Shown piece after piece: positions 40,111-49,275 of a stretch of DNA of 64,000 nucleotides (positions within the stretch are counted from its first letter, which is position 1; the number at the start of each line of letters is the position of its first letter). Position numbers and translations under genes: made by a program. This DNA comes from Micavibrio aeruginosavorus EPB. GTDB taxonomy: Bacteria; Pseudomonadota; Alphaproteobacteria; Micavibrionales; Micavibrionaceae. Where the stretch lies: contig NC_020812.1 of assembly GCF_000348745.1 (NCBI RefSeq), positions 2,179,444 through 2,243,443 on the forward strand, given 5' to 3'. Under the pieces are notes generated by a model. That model ran no database searches and was not told where the DNA came from. It worked only from the letters and a program-made list of their open reading frames with translations.

Positions 40111-41628
40111 ATGGCACCCAGACAAAATCCCCCCGGTCGCGGCCCGCGCGCAGGAAAAGGACCCACAGATCGATCCACAGGACGATCCACAGGCGGGCGT
40201 TCCGGTGGACGCGATGGGGGCCGCGATGGCTTTAAGCCGCGCCGCGAAGGTGGGTTTGACAAGCCGCGTCGCGAGGGTGGATTTGACCGCCCCCGCCGTG
40301 AAGGCGGATTTGATCGCCCGCGTGATGATCGCCCGTATGGCGATCGTCCCCGTCGTGAAGGCGGCTTTGACAAGCCTCGGCGTGAAGGTGGCTTCGACAA
40401 GCCGCGCCGCGAAGGTGGCTTTGACCGTCCGCGCCGTGAGGGTGGGTTTGACCGCCCGCGCGATGATCGCCCACGGTCTGACCGTCCATATGGTGATCGT
40501 CCCCGCCGTGAAGGCGGCTTTGACAAACCGCGTCGCGAAGGTGGTTTCGACCGTCCCCGCCGCGAAGGTGGCTTTGACCGCCCGCGTGATGATCGCCCGC
40601 GTTCTGACCGCCCGTATGGGGATCGTCCCCGTCGTGAAGGCGGTTTTGACAAACCACGGCGCGAAGGCGGCTTTGATAAACCGCAGCGTGATGGCGGATT
40701 TGATCGTCCTCGCCGCGAAAGCGGCTTTGACAGACCGCGCCGTGATGGTGATTTCGAACGCAAACCGCGCCGTGATGACCGCCATGAAGGTCGCGCCCCG
40801 TTCAAGGGCCGTGGCGAAGAGGTCGAAACCACGGACACAGCCATTGAACAACCCAAGCGCGACCAGATGCGCCTGAAGGCTGGTGGTCGTCCGAGCCACC
40901 GCCCGAGCCTGTACGGCATGCACGCCGTGCGCGCCGCATGGTTGAACCCGAACCGGAACATCCATGCTTTGTATTTAAGCGAAGCCGCAATGGAAACATT
41001 CGCCCCGGTTCTGGAAGAAGCCGCGAAAGCCGGCCTGAACCGTCCGGAGCCGCTGGCCGTCAGCAAGGATGACATGGACCGTCTGTTCCCGCCGGGCGCC
41101 GTGCACCAAGGCATCGCATTGGCCTGCGGCCAGTTGGAAGATGTGTCGATCGAAGACATCATCATCAGCGGCCAGACCAAAGCGCGCAGTGTTGTCGTCC
41201 TGTTGGATCAGGTGACCGACCCGCATAACGTTGGCGCAATCCTGCGCTCCGCTTCGGCCTTCGGTGCCACGGGCGTGGTGATGCAGAAAATGCACGCGCC
41301 GGAACTGATCGGCGTTCTGGCCAAAACGGCCTGCGGTGCGGTGGATCATCTGGCTGTGGCCTATGAAACCAACCTGTCCCGGACGCTGGAAAAGCTGAAA
41401 GAAGACGGATACGTGACCATTGGCATGGACGAGCGTGGTGAAAAAACCATCGCCGAACTGGACCGCCCGGACAAATGCGTTATCGTTCTGGGGGCCGAAG
41501 GCCCGGGCATGCGCCGTCTGGTCCGTGAAAATTGTGACGTGCTGGTCCGCCTGCCGACGCATGAACCGATCGCCAGCCTGAACGTGTCCAACGCGGCGGC
41601 TGTCGCCCTGTATGCGATGCTGGCCTAA
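40111..41628 (+). CDS. rlmB: TrmH/RlmB-type rRNA 2'-O-methyltransferase with long repeat tail
   Basis: About 505 residues (an ATG at 40069 is an alternative). The C-terminal SPOUT methyltransferase (about 265-505) has SLYGMHAVRAAWLNPNRNIH, the RNA-binding substrate domain, VLLDQVTDPHNVGAILRSAS, VVMQKMHAPELIGVLAKTAC and the final knot motifs IVLGAEGPGMRRLVRENCDV and LPTHEPIASLNVSNAAAVAL. This matches the enzymes that methylate 23S rRNA G2251. The N-terminal 240 residues hold about 15 copies of RREGGFD[KR]P with DDRPYGDRP blocks between, an arginine/glycine-rich tail likely to bind RNA. Such long tails are unusual. Confidence 0.9.
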   Translation: MAPRQNPPGRGPRAGKGPTDRSTGRSTGGRSGGRDGGRDGFKPRREGGFDKPRREGGFDRPRREGGFDRPRDDRPYGDRPRREGGFDKPRREGGFDKPRREGGFDRPRREGGFDRPRDDRPRSDRPYGDRPRREGGFDKPRREGGFDRPRREGGFDRPRDDRPRSDRPYGDRPRREGGFDKPRREGGFDKPQRDGGFDRPRRESGFDRPRRDGDFERKPRRDDRHEGRAPFKGRGEEVETTDTAIEQPKRDQMRLKAGGRPSHRPSLYGMHAVRAAWLNPNRNIHALYLSEAAMETFAPVLEEAAKAGLNRPEPLAVSKDDMDRLFPPGAVHQGIALACGQLEDVSIEDIIISGQTKARSVVVLLDQVTDPHNVGAILRSASAFGATGVVMQKMHAPELIGVLAKTACGAVDHLAVAYETNLSRTLEKLKEDGYVTIGMDERGEKTIAELDRPDKCVIVLGAEGPGMRRLVRENCDVLVRLPTHEPIASLNVSNAAAVALYAMLA

Positions 41629-41650
41629 GAGCGGCAGAAAAGAGAACTTT

Positions 41651-41684
41651 AAAAACCCTCCCGTGATAAACGGGAGGGTTTTTT
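41651..41684 (+). terminator. Terminator after rlmB-like gene
   Basis: AAACCCTCCCG, loop TGATAAA, CGGGAGGGTTTTTT: a 9-bp GC-rich stem and six T. Confidence 0.9.
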
Positions 41685-41766
41685 GCATACACGCCGCATG
41701 CCCCCTTGAATGCCATCCACAATGGCCTAGTTTGGAAGCAGTCTATCCGCAACCAGAGGAAACATT

Positions 41767-42378
41767 ATGTCCTATACACTGTATTACAAACCGGGTGCCT
41801 GCTCGATGGCGATGCACGTCATCCTGAACGAATTGAACGTGCCGTTTGACGCCGTGAAGCAGGATGATTTGAAAGCTCCGGATTTCCTGAAACTCAACCC
41901 GCGCGGTCAGGTGCCGCTTCTGGTCGTGGACGGCGAACCGGTGAAGGAAGGTGCCGCCATCATCCTGTATCTGCTGGACACACACGCCAACACCCTGATG
42001 CCCGCATCCGGCATTGAACGGGCCAAGGCGCTGGAATGGCTGATGTGGTGCAATGCATCCCTGCACCCGGCGTGCAGCCGGATGTTCTGGCTGAACAAAC
42101 AAACATTGGATGACGCGACCAAGGCCCAATTGGCCCCGTTATTCCTGAACGGTATTCAGGCCCTGTGGGATGAAGCCGAGGCCCGTCTGGCCACCACGAA
42201 ATATCTGGCCGGCGATACAATCACCGCCGCCGATATTTTATTGTCGGTCATCGCCAATTGGGGCCTGCCGGTCACGCTGGGCGCCAATGTGAAGCGCGTA
42301 TTGAAAGACGTCACCGCCCGCCCGGCCTATCAAAAAACACTGGCCGCCGAACAGATCGAATACAAGGCCGCCGCATAA
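41767..42378 (+). CDS. Glutathione S-transferase family protein
   Basis: 203 residues. The N-terminal thioredoxin-like domain (1-80) starts SYTLYYKPGACSMAMHVILN and holds NPRGQVPLLVVDGEPVKEGA with the cis-Pro (QVP) and the glutathione-binding E-x-A-A pattern. A helical C-terminal domain follows (AKYLAGDTITAADILLSVIA). It resembles the beta/nu-type bacterial GSTs that detoxify electrophiles. Cysteine at residue 11 in PGACS is the likely catalytic or redox residue. The gene is alone, with its terminator downstream. Confidence 0.9.
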   Translation: MSYTLYYKPGACSMAMHVILNELNVPFDAVKQDDLKAPDFLKLNPRGQVPLLVVDGEPVKEGAAIILYLLDTHANTLMPASGIERAKALEWLMWCNASLHPACSRMFWLNKQTLDDATKAQLAPLFLNGIQALWDEAEARLATTKYLAGDTITAADILLSVIANWGLPVTLGANVKRVLKDVTARPAYQKTLAAEQIEYKAAA

Positions 42379-42395
42379 TATCGGCCCCACCATTT

Positions 42396-42427
42396 AAAAA
42401 GCCGCCCTTCACCGGGCGGCTTTTTTT
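42396..42427 (+). terminator. Terminator after the GST gene
   Basis: AAAAAGCCGCCC, loop TTCA, GGGCGGCTTTTTTT: an intrinsic terminator 18 nt after the stop codon. Confidence 0.9.
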
Positions 42428-42505
42428 CATGCGCATCTGCAACATGGGGAAGAATTGCCCTTTGCCCATGGCTCACGTACCCTTTTGCCCAACATTGTAA
42501 ACACC

Positions 42506-42572
42506 GTCATTCCCGCGAAATCGGGATCTTCGTCCCTTATGGCTGGAAGATCCCGGCTTTCGCCGGGATGAC
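42506..42572. repeat. REP-like hairpin element
   Basis: GTCATTCCCGCGAAATCGGG (continuing ATCTTC) at 42506-42531 is an imperfect inverted copy of GAAGATCCCGGCTTTCGCCG (continuing GGATGAC) at 42546-42572. It is intergenic, before the MFS gene, and shares the GGGATGAC end with elements at 43.9 and 62.0 kb. Confidence 0.65.
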
Positions 42573-42599
42573 GCACAGGAATGAACGAAGGAAAAAACC

Positions 42600-43859
42600 A
42601 TGGGCGAATTATGGACCACGCTGAAACACGACCGCATGCTGGCGCTGGCGATTTTTGTCGCGGCGCTTGGGTATTTTGTCGATGTGTATGATCTGGTTCT
42701 GTTCAGCGTGCTGCGCGTGGCCAGTTTGAAAGATCTCGGCCTGTCCGGTGATGCACTGACCGACAGCGGCGCGCTGTTGCTCAACATGCAATTGATCGGG
42801 TTTTTGATTGGCGGGTTGATCTGGGGCGTGATGGGCGACCGCGTGGGCCGGAAACAGGTGTTGTTCGGGTCCATCCTGCTTTATTCGCTGGCCAACATTG
42901 CCAATGCCTTTGTCACCGACATTCCGCAATATGCGCTGTGCCGCCTGCTGGCCGGGATTGGGTTGGCAGGGGAAATTGGCGCGGGCATTACATTGGTCAG
43001 TGAAATGATGCCGCGCCATTTGCGCGGGTACGGCACCACCATCGTCGCCACGGTGGGCGTGATGGGCGGTGTGGCCGCAGGGTTCACCGGGCATATGTTG
43101 CCGTGGGATACGGCCTATATCGTCGGTGGGGTGATGGGGCTGGCGCTTTTGCTGCTGCGCGTATCGTTGTCGGATTCCAAAATGCTCAAAACGGTGCGCG
43201 ATGATGCCACGATCAAGCGCGGTGATTTGAAAATGCTGCTGACCTCCGCCAGCCGGATGAAGCGCTATATCGCCTGTATTCTGGTCGGTACGCCGCCCTG
43301 GTTCGTGGTGGCGGTGTTGATTACGTTCGCGCCGGAAATTGGCGCGGCGATGAATGTGACCGGCCCGTTATCCGTCGCGACCGCCTTGCCGCTGTGCTAT
43401 CTGGGCCTGACCGTCGGGGACGGGGTCAGCGGGATTTTGAGCCAGCGCCTGCACAGCCGGAAAAAAGTCATCGGATTGTTTATGGGGCTGGGCACGGTCC
43501 TGACCGTGATCTTCCTGAACCTGAACGGTATCAGCCCGACCACCTATTACGCGTTCTGCTTCGCCATTGGGTTTTCGATGGGGTTTTGGGTGTTGATGCT
43601 GACATCGGCCGCCGAACAATTCGGCACCAACCTGCGCGCCACGGTGGCCACATCGGTGCCCAATTTCGTGCGCGGGACCGGGGCGCTGGTCATCTCCGCG
43701 TTCGTCATGCTGAAACCCGATTTGGGTGTGGTGAGTTCGGCCATGGTCGTGGGCCTGGCCACCTATACAATCGCCGCCGCCGCATTGTGGGGCATGCGCG
43801 AAACCTGCGACGTTGATCTGGATTTTGTGGAAGAGAACACAGCCGCCAAAACGGCATAG
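42600..43859 (+). CDS. MFS transporter
   Basis: 419 residues with twelve predicted membrane helices. The sugar/cation porter motif is GDRVGRKQVLFG after helix 2; PRHLRGYGTTIVATVGVMGG lies near helix 5. The pattern is that of the sugar-porter/metabolite-H+ symporter branch (sialic acid or aromatic acid transporters look similar). AAGGA lies before the ATG. It likely imports a small organic anion or sugar with protons; the substrate is unknown. The gene is preceded by a REP-like element and followed by another. Confidence 0.85.
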   Translation: MGELWTTLKHDRMLALAIFVAALGYFVDVYDLVLFSVLRVASLKDLGLSGDALTDSGALLLNMQLIGFLIGGLIWGVMGDRVGRKQVLFGSILLYSLANIANAFVTDIPQYALCRLLAGIGLAGEIGAGITLVSEMMPRHLRGYGTTIVATVGVMGGVAAGFTGHMLPWDTAYIVGGVMGLALLLLRVSLSDSKMLKTVRDDATIKRGDLKMLLTSASRMKRYIACILVGTPPWFVVAVLITFAPEIGAAMNVTGPLSVATALPLCYLGLTVGDGVSGILSQRLHSRKKVIGLFMGLGTVLTVIFLNLNGISPTTYYAFCFAIGFSMGFWVLMLTSAAEQFGTNLRATVATSVPNFVRGTGALVISAFVMLKPDLGVVSSAMVVGLATYTIAAAALWGMRETCDVDLDFVEENTAAKTA

Positions 43860-43949
43860 CCGCCTTGTGCGAGGATCCAGATCCAGAGCCACAACCCCAA
43901 TCTTATCCCGGTCTTTTCCGGATCCCCGCACAAGGCGGGGATGACGGGA
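43860..43949. repeat. REP-like hairpin element after the MFS gene
   Basis: CCGCCTTGTGCGAGGATCC (43860-43878) pairs with GGATCCCCGCACAAGGCGG (43920-43938), followed by GGATGACGGGAG. Similar to the elements at 42.5 and 62.0 kb. Confidence 0.6.
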
Positions 43950-44035
43950 GAGCGAGGACATTATGTAAATATTTGAGATTGCGGTTTAACTTCGCTTTAA
44001 CGCCTACGTTGTATAAAATGATCATGCGTACGATT

Positions 44036-44072
44036 TTAAAGGGCTGGGGCTGTCCACCCCGGCCCTCTTTTT
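44036..44072 (+). terminator. Terminator before the TraB/GumN gene
   Basis: AGGGCTGGGG, loop CTGTCCA, CCCCGGCCCT then CTTTTTTCC: a strong stem with a T-run. It may end the MFS transcript. Confidence 0.65.
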
Positions 44073-44122
44073 TCCTTTCTTCCTGACCGCAATCATTTCG
44101 ATCAAAACCGGGGACTGTCTTC

Positions 44123-45604
44123 ATGCGTGGTTTCAAAATTGCTTGCCTGAGTGTTGCCCTTTGCGCGCTGATGACCAGTGGTGCCGCCCATGCCAAAGAC
44201 CCGGCCGCCCATCTGTACAAACCCGATCCGGCCTATCCGCCACAACCCGCCATGTTCGTTTTGCGCGATCATGATTCATCCGTCTATCTTTTTGGATCCG
44301 TTCATCTTCTGCAAAAGGGGACAAAGTGGCGCACGCCGCTGTTCAATGAATCATTGGCCCACGCGGACACGCTCTGGCTGGAAGCGACGTTCCCCGACAT
44401 GACCAACCCGGCCCTGCTGCGCGAATATTATAAATCTGGCTACGATATGCAGGGCAATCTTTCCAAGCGCATGACACCGGATCAGCGCAAGGATTTAGAG
44501 GCGCTGATGTCCGATATTGGCATGCAAATGGCGGATATTGACCATTTGCAGCCCTGGGCCGCCGCCGATGTGATTACGTCGGAGTTTTATACCGCGCGGG
44601 CAAACAACAAACATATCGAAACAGACCCCAATAAAAAATATAAGCGCCGGAAGATTATTCAGGGCGTTGAGATGATTTTAGAGAAAAGCGGTCTGGGCAT
44701 CCCGACAAAATCCATTGAGCATACGCGGGAAAACATGCTGAAACATTCAACCTTGTCCGATGCCGATCAGATGGCCTATCTGATGAATACGGTGAACGAC
44801 CTGCGGGGCGAAATATCCGTCGAACAAGACAGCAAGATGGATCAGCTTTTCAACGCGTGGGTCACAGGGGATTTGAACGGCGTTCACGCCAGCGGCAATA
44901 AAGACATGCAGGAAAAAACACCTGGCTTGTATAACATGATGCTGACAACGCGAAACCGGCAAATGACCGATGCCATTATTCGTGAATTGAATGGCACAGG
45001 TACGGACTTTGTTGTTATTGGCGCGGGGCACTTGGCTGGCCCGGATAGTGTTTTGCGCATGCTGGTGGACAAGGGGTATAAACCCGAACGCATATACGAC
45101 AGACGCGAACCAGAACTGTCATCAACCAAACGCAAATTTTCCAACCCCGGTTACAAACAGGGGAAAATTTATCCTGAACAATTGGATGTTTCACTCCGCA
45201 GAGCAAAGGGTGATCGGGCCGATGAAATCATTCTTCGCCTCAGCACTCCATTAAGTTATCAGCTTTGCGGCGATATCTCCCCAATCTCTCACCTTGTGAA
45301 GGAAGAGGAAGGCGCACTGACAATCTATGTCGGCCCTTATTATATTACGCAATATCCCGCCGCCAAAAAGGATGATTGCGGAACACCCATCAAGGCCGCA
45401 TCCCTTGATATACCGTTTGCGCTGGATGATTTGGCCGGTGACAAACCCCGCATTCTGCAAATGATGGCCCCGGGCCGTATGGATTCATACAAGGTGACAT
45501 TAAGCGAAAACACCCTGCTTTTCGAACCCATGGGTCCGTTGTCCTTCTTTAAGCCCGTGAACGGCCGGGATTTGCGATTGGATTTAGAAGAATCCGCATA
45601 CTGA
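44123..45604 (+). CDS. TraB/GumN family protein
   Basis: 493 residues with a signal peptide (about 1-25, SGAAHA). The TraB/GumN domain (about 45-330): VYLFGSVHLLQKGTKWRTPL, LAHADTLWLEATFPDM, VTGDLNGVHASGNK and GTGTDFVVIGAGHLAGPDSV, typical GxH...E...GAGHL pattern. The last 150 residues are beta-rich and not typical for the family. Members are proposed metal-dependent proteases or pheromone-shutdown-like factors. The protein should be periplasmic. No operon partners; polA follows 55 nt later. Confidence 0.85.
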   Translation: MRGFKIACLSVALCALMTSGAAHAKDPAAHLYKPDPAYPPQPAMFVLRDHDSSVYLFGSVHLLQKGTKWRTPLFNESLAHADTLWLEATFPDMTNPALLREYYKSGYDMQGNLSKRMTPDQRKDLEALMSDIGMQMADIDHLQPWAAADVITSEFYTARANNKHIETDPNKKYKRRKIIQGVEMILEKSGLGIPTKSIEHTRENMLKHSTLSDADQMAYLMNTVNDLRGEISVEQDSKMDQLFNAWVTGDLNGVHASGNKDMQEKTPGLYNMMLTTRNRQMTDAIIRELNGTGTDFVVIGAGHLAGPDSVLRMLVDKGYKPERIYDRREPELSSTKRKFSNPGYKQGKIYPEQLDVSLRRAKGDRADEIILRLSTPLSYQLCGDISPISHLVKEEEGALTIYVGPYYITQYPAAKKDDCGTPIKAASLDIPFALDDLAGDKPRILQMMAPGRMDSYKVTLSENTLLFEPMGPLSFFKPVNGRDLRLDLEESAY

Positions 45605-45658
45605 TCAATCACGAATCTACTCTGGACTTGATCACCGTCCTGCGCCATTCTTCACCCC

Positions 45659-48472
45659 ATGGCACAGGCAAACGCACAAAATACAACGGATAATAACGAA
45701 ATCTTTCTGGTGGACGGGTCGGGATATATTTTCCGCGCCTATTACGCCCTGCCCCAGAATTTGACCAACCCGCACGGCGTGCCCGTGGGGGCCGTTCTGG
45801 GTTTCGTCAATATGATGACGAAATTGCTGGCCGACATGCATGCGCCGTTTATCGCCGTGATCTTCGACGCCGCGCGACAGAATTTCCGTTACGACATTTA
45901 CCCCGAATACAAAGCCAACCGCGATGAAACGCCGGAGGATCTGAAACCACAATTCGGCCTGATCCGCGAAGCGACCAAAGCCTTTGGCATTCCCGCGCTG
46001 GAGATGGAGGGGTTTGAGGCCGACGATCTGATCGCCACCTATACCCGCATGGCGCGGGAACAGGGCAAAACCGTCACCATCGTCAGCAGTGACAAGGATT
46101 TGATGCAGCTTCTCACCGATGGCGTGCGCATCTTTGACCCGATGAAGGCCAAATTTATGGGCCCCGACGACGCGTTTGAAAAATTCGGCGTCACGCCGGA
46201 TAAGGTTGTCGATGTGCAATCGCTGGCGGGCGATCCGTCCGACAACGTGCCCGGCGTGCCCGGTATTGGCATTAAAACCGCCGCGCAATTGATCAACGAA
46301 TATGGATCGCTGGATGAATTGCTGGCCCGCGCCAGTGACATCAAACAACCCAAACGCCGCGAAGCCTTGATTGAAAACGCGGAGAAAGCCCGCATTTCGC
46401 GCCGCCTGGTCCAGCTGGACGACCACGCCCCGGTTCCCGTCGCGTTCGAAGACATGCGCGCCCGCGACCTGCACAGTCCGTCCTTGGCCGCGTTTCTGGC
46501 GGAACACGGGTTTAAATCGGTCCTTTCCCGTCTGGGGTTGAAGGGTGACGTACCCTCCGCATCCACGGATACTGTGGCCAAGGTAGAAGCCAGGCCCACC
46601 CCATCGGCACATCAAGCAACAAGCAACGACACCCCCATCAGCGACAATGTCTACACGCTGATCAACGACATAAAAACATTGCAAGATTGGGCGGATCAGG
46701 CCCGCGCCGCCGGCATGCTGGCCATTGACACGGAAACCACCAACCTGACCCCGGCCATGGCCGATCTGGTCGGTATTTCCATGGCAATCACGCCGGGCCG
46801 CGCCGCCTATATCCCCGTGGGGCACAAGGGACAGGTCGACTTGCTGGGTGGGGGCGACACCACCATTCCGCAATTGCCGTTGAAGGATGTGGTCGCGATA
46901 TTAAAGCCGTTGCTGGAAGATGAATCCGTCCTGAAAATCGGTCACAACATTAAATACGATCTGCAAATGTTTGCGGGTATCGGTATCAATGTCGCGCCGA
47001 TTGATGACACGATGCTGCTGTCTTACGTTCTGGACGGCACCGAACATGGCCACGGCATGGACGAACTGTCCACCCTGATGCTGGGGCATGAAACGATTAA
47101 ATATAAGGACGTCGCCGGAACCGGAAAAAATCAGGTCACGTTCGACAAGGTGGATATTGCCAAGGCGCTGGATTACGCGGCGGAGGACGCCGATGTCACA
47201 TTGCGCCTGCACCGCATTTTGAAACCACGCCTGGCCCCGGAAAAAATGGTCGGCGTGTATGAAGATATCGAACGCGCCATCGTGCCGGTCATTGCCGACA
47301 TGGAACGTACGGGCATCAAGGTCGACACCACCGTGTTGAAACAGATGAGCCACGAATTCGGCATGAAACTGGCCACGCTGGAAAGTGAAATCCACAAGCT
47401 GGCGGGCCATGAATTTAATGTGGCCTCCCCCAAACAGCTGGGTGTTGTTTTGTTTGACGAAATGGGCCTGCAGGGCGGCAGCAAAACAAAAACCGGTGAT
47501 TGGTCCACCGCCGCCGATGTGCTGGAAGATCTGGCCGCGCAAGGAATCGAAATCGTTGAGAAGGTTTTGGAGTGGCGGCAGCTGGCCAAACTGAAATCCA
47601 CCTATACCGACGCGTTGCAAAATGACATCAATCCGAAAACGGGGCGCGTCCATACGTCGTTTTCACTGGCGGGCACCAATACGGGCCGCCTGTCATCATC
47701 CGATCCGAACCTGCAGAACATTCCGATCCGCACCGAAGAAGGCCGCCGCATCCGCGAAGCCTTCATCGCCGATGACGGCCACGTCCTGCTATCCGTCGAC
47801 TACAGCCAAGTGGAACTGCGCCTGGCCGCCGCGTTGGCCGATGTGAAAGCCCTGAAACAGGCTTTCATCGACAAGGTCGACATTCACGCGCTGACCGCGT
47901 CACAGGTGTTCGGCGTTCCGCTGGATCAGGTCACGTCCGACCTGCGCCGCGCGGCCAAGGCCGTCAATTTCGGCATTATTTACGGCATTAGCGGCTGGGG
48001 ACTGGCCAAGCAATTGGGCTGCGAACCCGGCGAAGCCAACGAATTCATTCGCAAATATTTGACCCGTTTCCGTGAAATTCAGGATTACATGGAAGCGAAG
48101 AAAGACGAAGCCCGCAAGAACGGCTTCATCAAAACCGTCTATGGTCGCAAATGCGTGATCAACAACATCAACGCGAAAAACGGGGCCTGGCGCGCCTTTG
48201 CCGAACGGCAGGCGATCAACGCCCCGCTGCAGGGCACCGCCGCCGACATCATGAAACTGGCCATGGCCCGCATGCCGCACGCGTTAAAACAGGCCGGATT
48301 ATCCGCGCGCATGTTGTTGCAGGTGCATGACGAATTGGTGTTCGAGGTTCCGGAAGCCGAAATCGAACAAACCGCCAATCTGGTCAAACATGTGATGGAA
48401 TCGGTTGCCCATATCGACGTGCCGCTTTCCGCCGAAGCCGGCTGGGGCAAAAACTGGGCGGCCGCGCATTAA
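45659..48472 (+). CDS. polA: DNA polymerase I
   Basis: 937 residues. The 5'-3' exonuclease domain (about 12-300): FLVDGSGYIFRAYYALPQ and VVDVQSLAGDPSDNVPGVPG. The 3'-5' exonuclease domain (about 335-520) keeps MLAIDTETTNLTPAMADLVG, with DxE present. The polymerase domain (about 560-937): SSDPNLQNIPIRTEEGRRIR, SVDYSQVELRLAA (motif A), RRAAKAVNFGIIYGISGWGL (motif B) and LLQVHDELVFEVPEAE (motif C). It fills gaps in repair and Okazaki processing. Its stop overlaps the ion-channel stop. Confidence 0.98.
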   Translation: MAQANAQNTTDNNEIFLVDGSGYIFRAYYALPQNLTNPHGVPVGAVLGFVNMMTKLLADMHAPFIAVIFDAARQNFRYDIYPEYKANRDETPEDLKPQFGLIREATKAFGIPALEMEGFEADDLIATYTRMAREQGKTVTIVSSDKDLMQLLTDGVRIFDPMKAKFMGPDDAFEKFGVTPDKVVDVQSLAGDPSDNVPGVPGIGIKTAAQLINEYGSLDELLARASDIKQPKRREALIENAEKARISRRLVQLDDHAPVPVAFEDMRARDLHSPSLAAFLAEHGFKSVLSRLGLKGDVPSASTDTVAKVEARPTPSAHQATSNDTPISDNVYTLINDIKTLQDWADQARAAGMLAIDTETTNLTPAMADLVGISMAITPGRAAYIPVGHKGQVDLLGGGDTTIPQLPLKDVVAILKPLLEDESVLKIGHNIKYDLQMFAGIGINVAPIDDTMLLSYVLDGTEHGHGMDELSTLMLGHETIKYKDVAGTGKNQVTFDKVDIAKALDYAAEDADVTLRLHRILKPRLAPEKMVGVYEDIERAIVPVIADMERTGIKVDTTVLKQMSHEFGMKLATLESEIHKLAGHEFNVASPKQLGVVLFDEMGLQGGSKTKTGDWSTAADVLEDLAAQGIEIVEKVLEWRQLAKLKSTYTDALQNDINPKTGRVHTSFSLAGTNTGRLSSSDPNLQNIPIRTEEGRRIREAFIADDGHVLLSVDYSQVELRLAAALADVKALKQAFIDKVDIHALTASQVFGVPLDQVTSDLRRAAKAVNFGIIYGISGWGLAKQLGCEPGEANEFIRKYLTRFREIQDYMEAKKDEARKNGFIKTVYGRKCVINNINAKNGAWRAFAERQAINAPLQGTAADIMKLAMARMPHALKQAGLSARMLLQVHDELVFEVPEAEIEQTANLVKHVMESVAHIDVPLSAEAGWGKNWAAAH

Positions 48473-49266
48473 GCGCGACGCCCATCACGGTTTTCTAACA
48501 GCGTTTTCAATTCCGCAATATCCGCACGCAGGGAATCAATGTCGTCCTGTCGCGCCACCTGATGATGGTTTTCGATATCTTCTTCGTCGTGAATCATGTT
48601 CATGGCATCCACAATGATCCCGATAAACAAATTCAGCACCGCAAACGTCGTCACAACAATGAAGGTGACGAAAAACGCCCATGACCACGGGTAATGCACC
48701 ATGGTGGGTTCGGCAATGTCGGCCGACCACCCCTCCAGCGTCATGAGCTGAAACAACGTGTACATGGAATCGCCGATCGACCCGAACAGATCCTCCATCA
48801 CGGGATCATCGGTATGGCCGAAAATCTGCGTCGCCATGACGGCGGCGACATAAAACACCACCAGCAAAACCGCCAGAATCGACGCCATCCCCGGAATGGC
48901 CCGGAACAAGGACGACACAACGCGGCGCATTTGCGGCACCACCGATATCAAACGGAACACCCGAAATACGCGGAACACGCGCAAGACGGACAGCATTGAA
49001 ATCATCGGCATCAACGAAATGGCCACAACGATGAAATCAAACACGTTCCAACCGTTGCGGAAAAACGATCCGCGCCACAAAACCAGTTTCATGGTCAGTT
49101 CAACAACAAAAATGCCGATGACAACCCGGTCCAGCGCGTGCAGCAACGGCCCATGGGCCGCCATAATGGAATCACTGGTTTCCATGCCCAGCATCACCGC
49201 ATTGGCCAAAATCACCGCTACGATGAACCGGTTAAACGCCCGGGACGACACAATTTTTTCAAGCAT
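48469..49266 (-). CDS. Voltage-gated-type ion channel (ion transport family)
   Basis: 265 residues, six membrane helices. The S4 sensor is SVLRVFRVFRVFRLISVV with arginines every third residue. The pore region reads FQLMTLEGWSADIAEP, close to bacterial voltage-gated sodium channels (TLESWxS), but with Gly for the second filter residue Ser. The C-terminus (residues 235-265) is a coiled coil as in NaChBac-type tetramers. It probably forms a cation channel in the inner membrane; selectivity is uncertain. Confidence 0.85.
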   Translation of the reverse strand: MLEKIVSSRAFNRFIVAVILANAVMLGMETSDSIMAAHGPLLHALDRVVIGIFVVELTMKLVLWRGSFFRNGWNVFDFIVVAISLMPMISMLSVLRVFRVFRVFRLISVVPQMRRVVSSLFRAIPGMASILAVLLVVFYVAAVMATQIFGHTDDPVMEDLFGSIGDSMYTLFQLMTLEGWSADIAEPTMVHYPWSWAFFVTFIVVTTFAVLNLFIGIIVDAMNMIHDEEDIENHHQVARQDDIDSLRADIAELKTLLENRDGRRA

Positions 49267-49275
49267 GGGAAACCT

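Noticed and set aside
40243-40760. Regular repeats that look like a CRISPR or VNTR array
   Set aside because: They are in frame with the methyltransferase and code for the RREGGFD repeats; no unique spacers of constant length.
39987-41180. 397-aa minus-strand frame in the methyltransferase repeat
   Set aside because: Low-complexity antisense of the arginine repeats; no start signals.
45632-46873. 413-aa minus-strand frame in polA
   Set aside because: Antisense to the conserved exonuclease domain; shadow of GC-rich codons.
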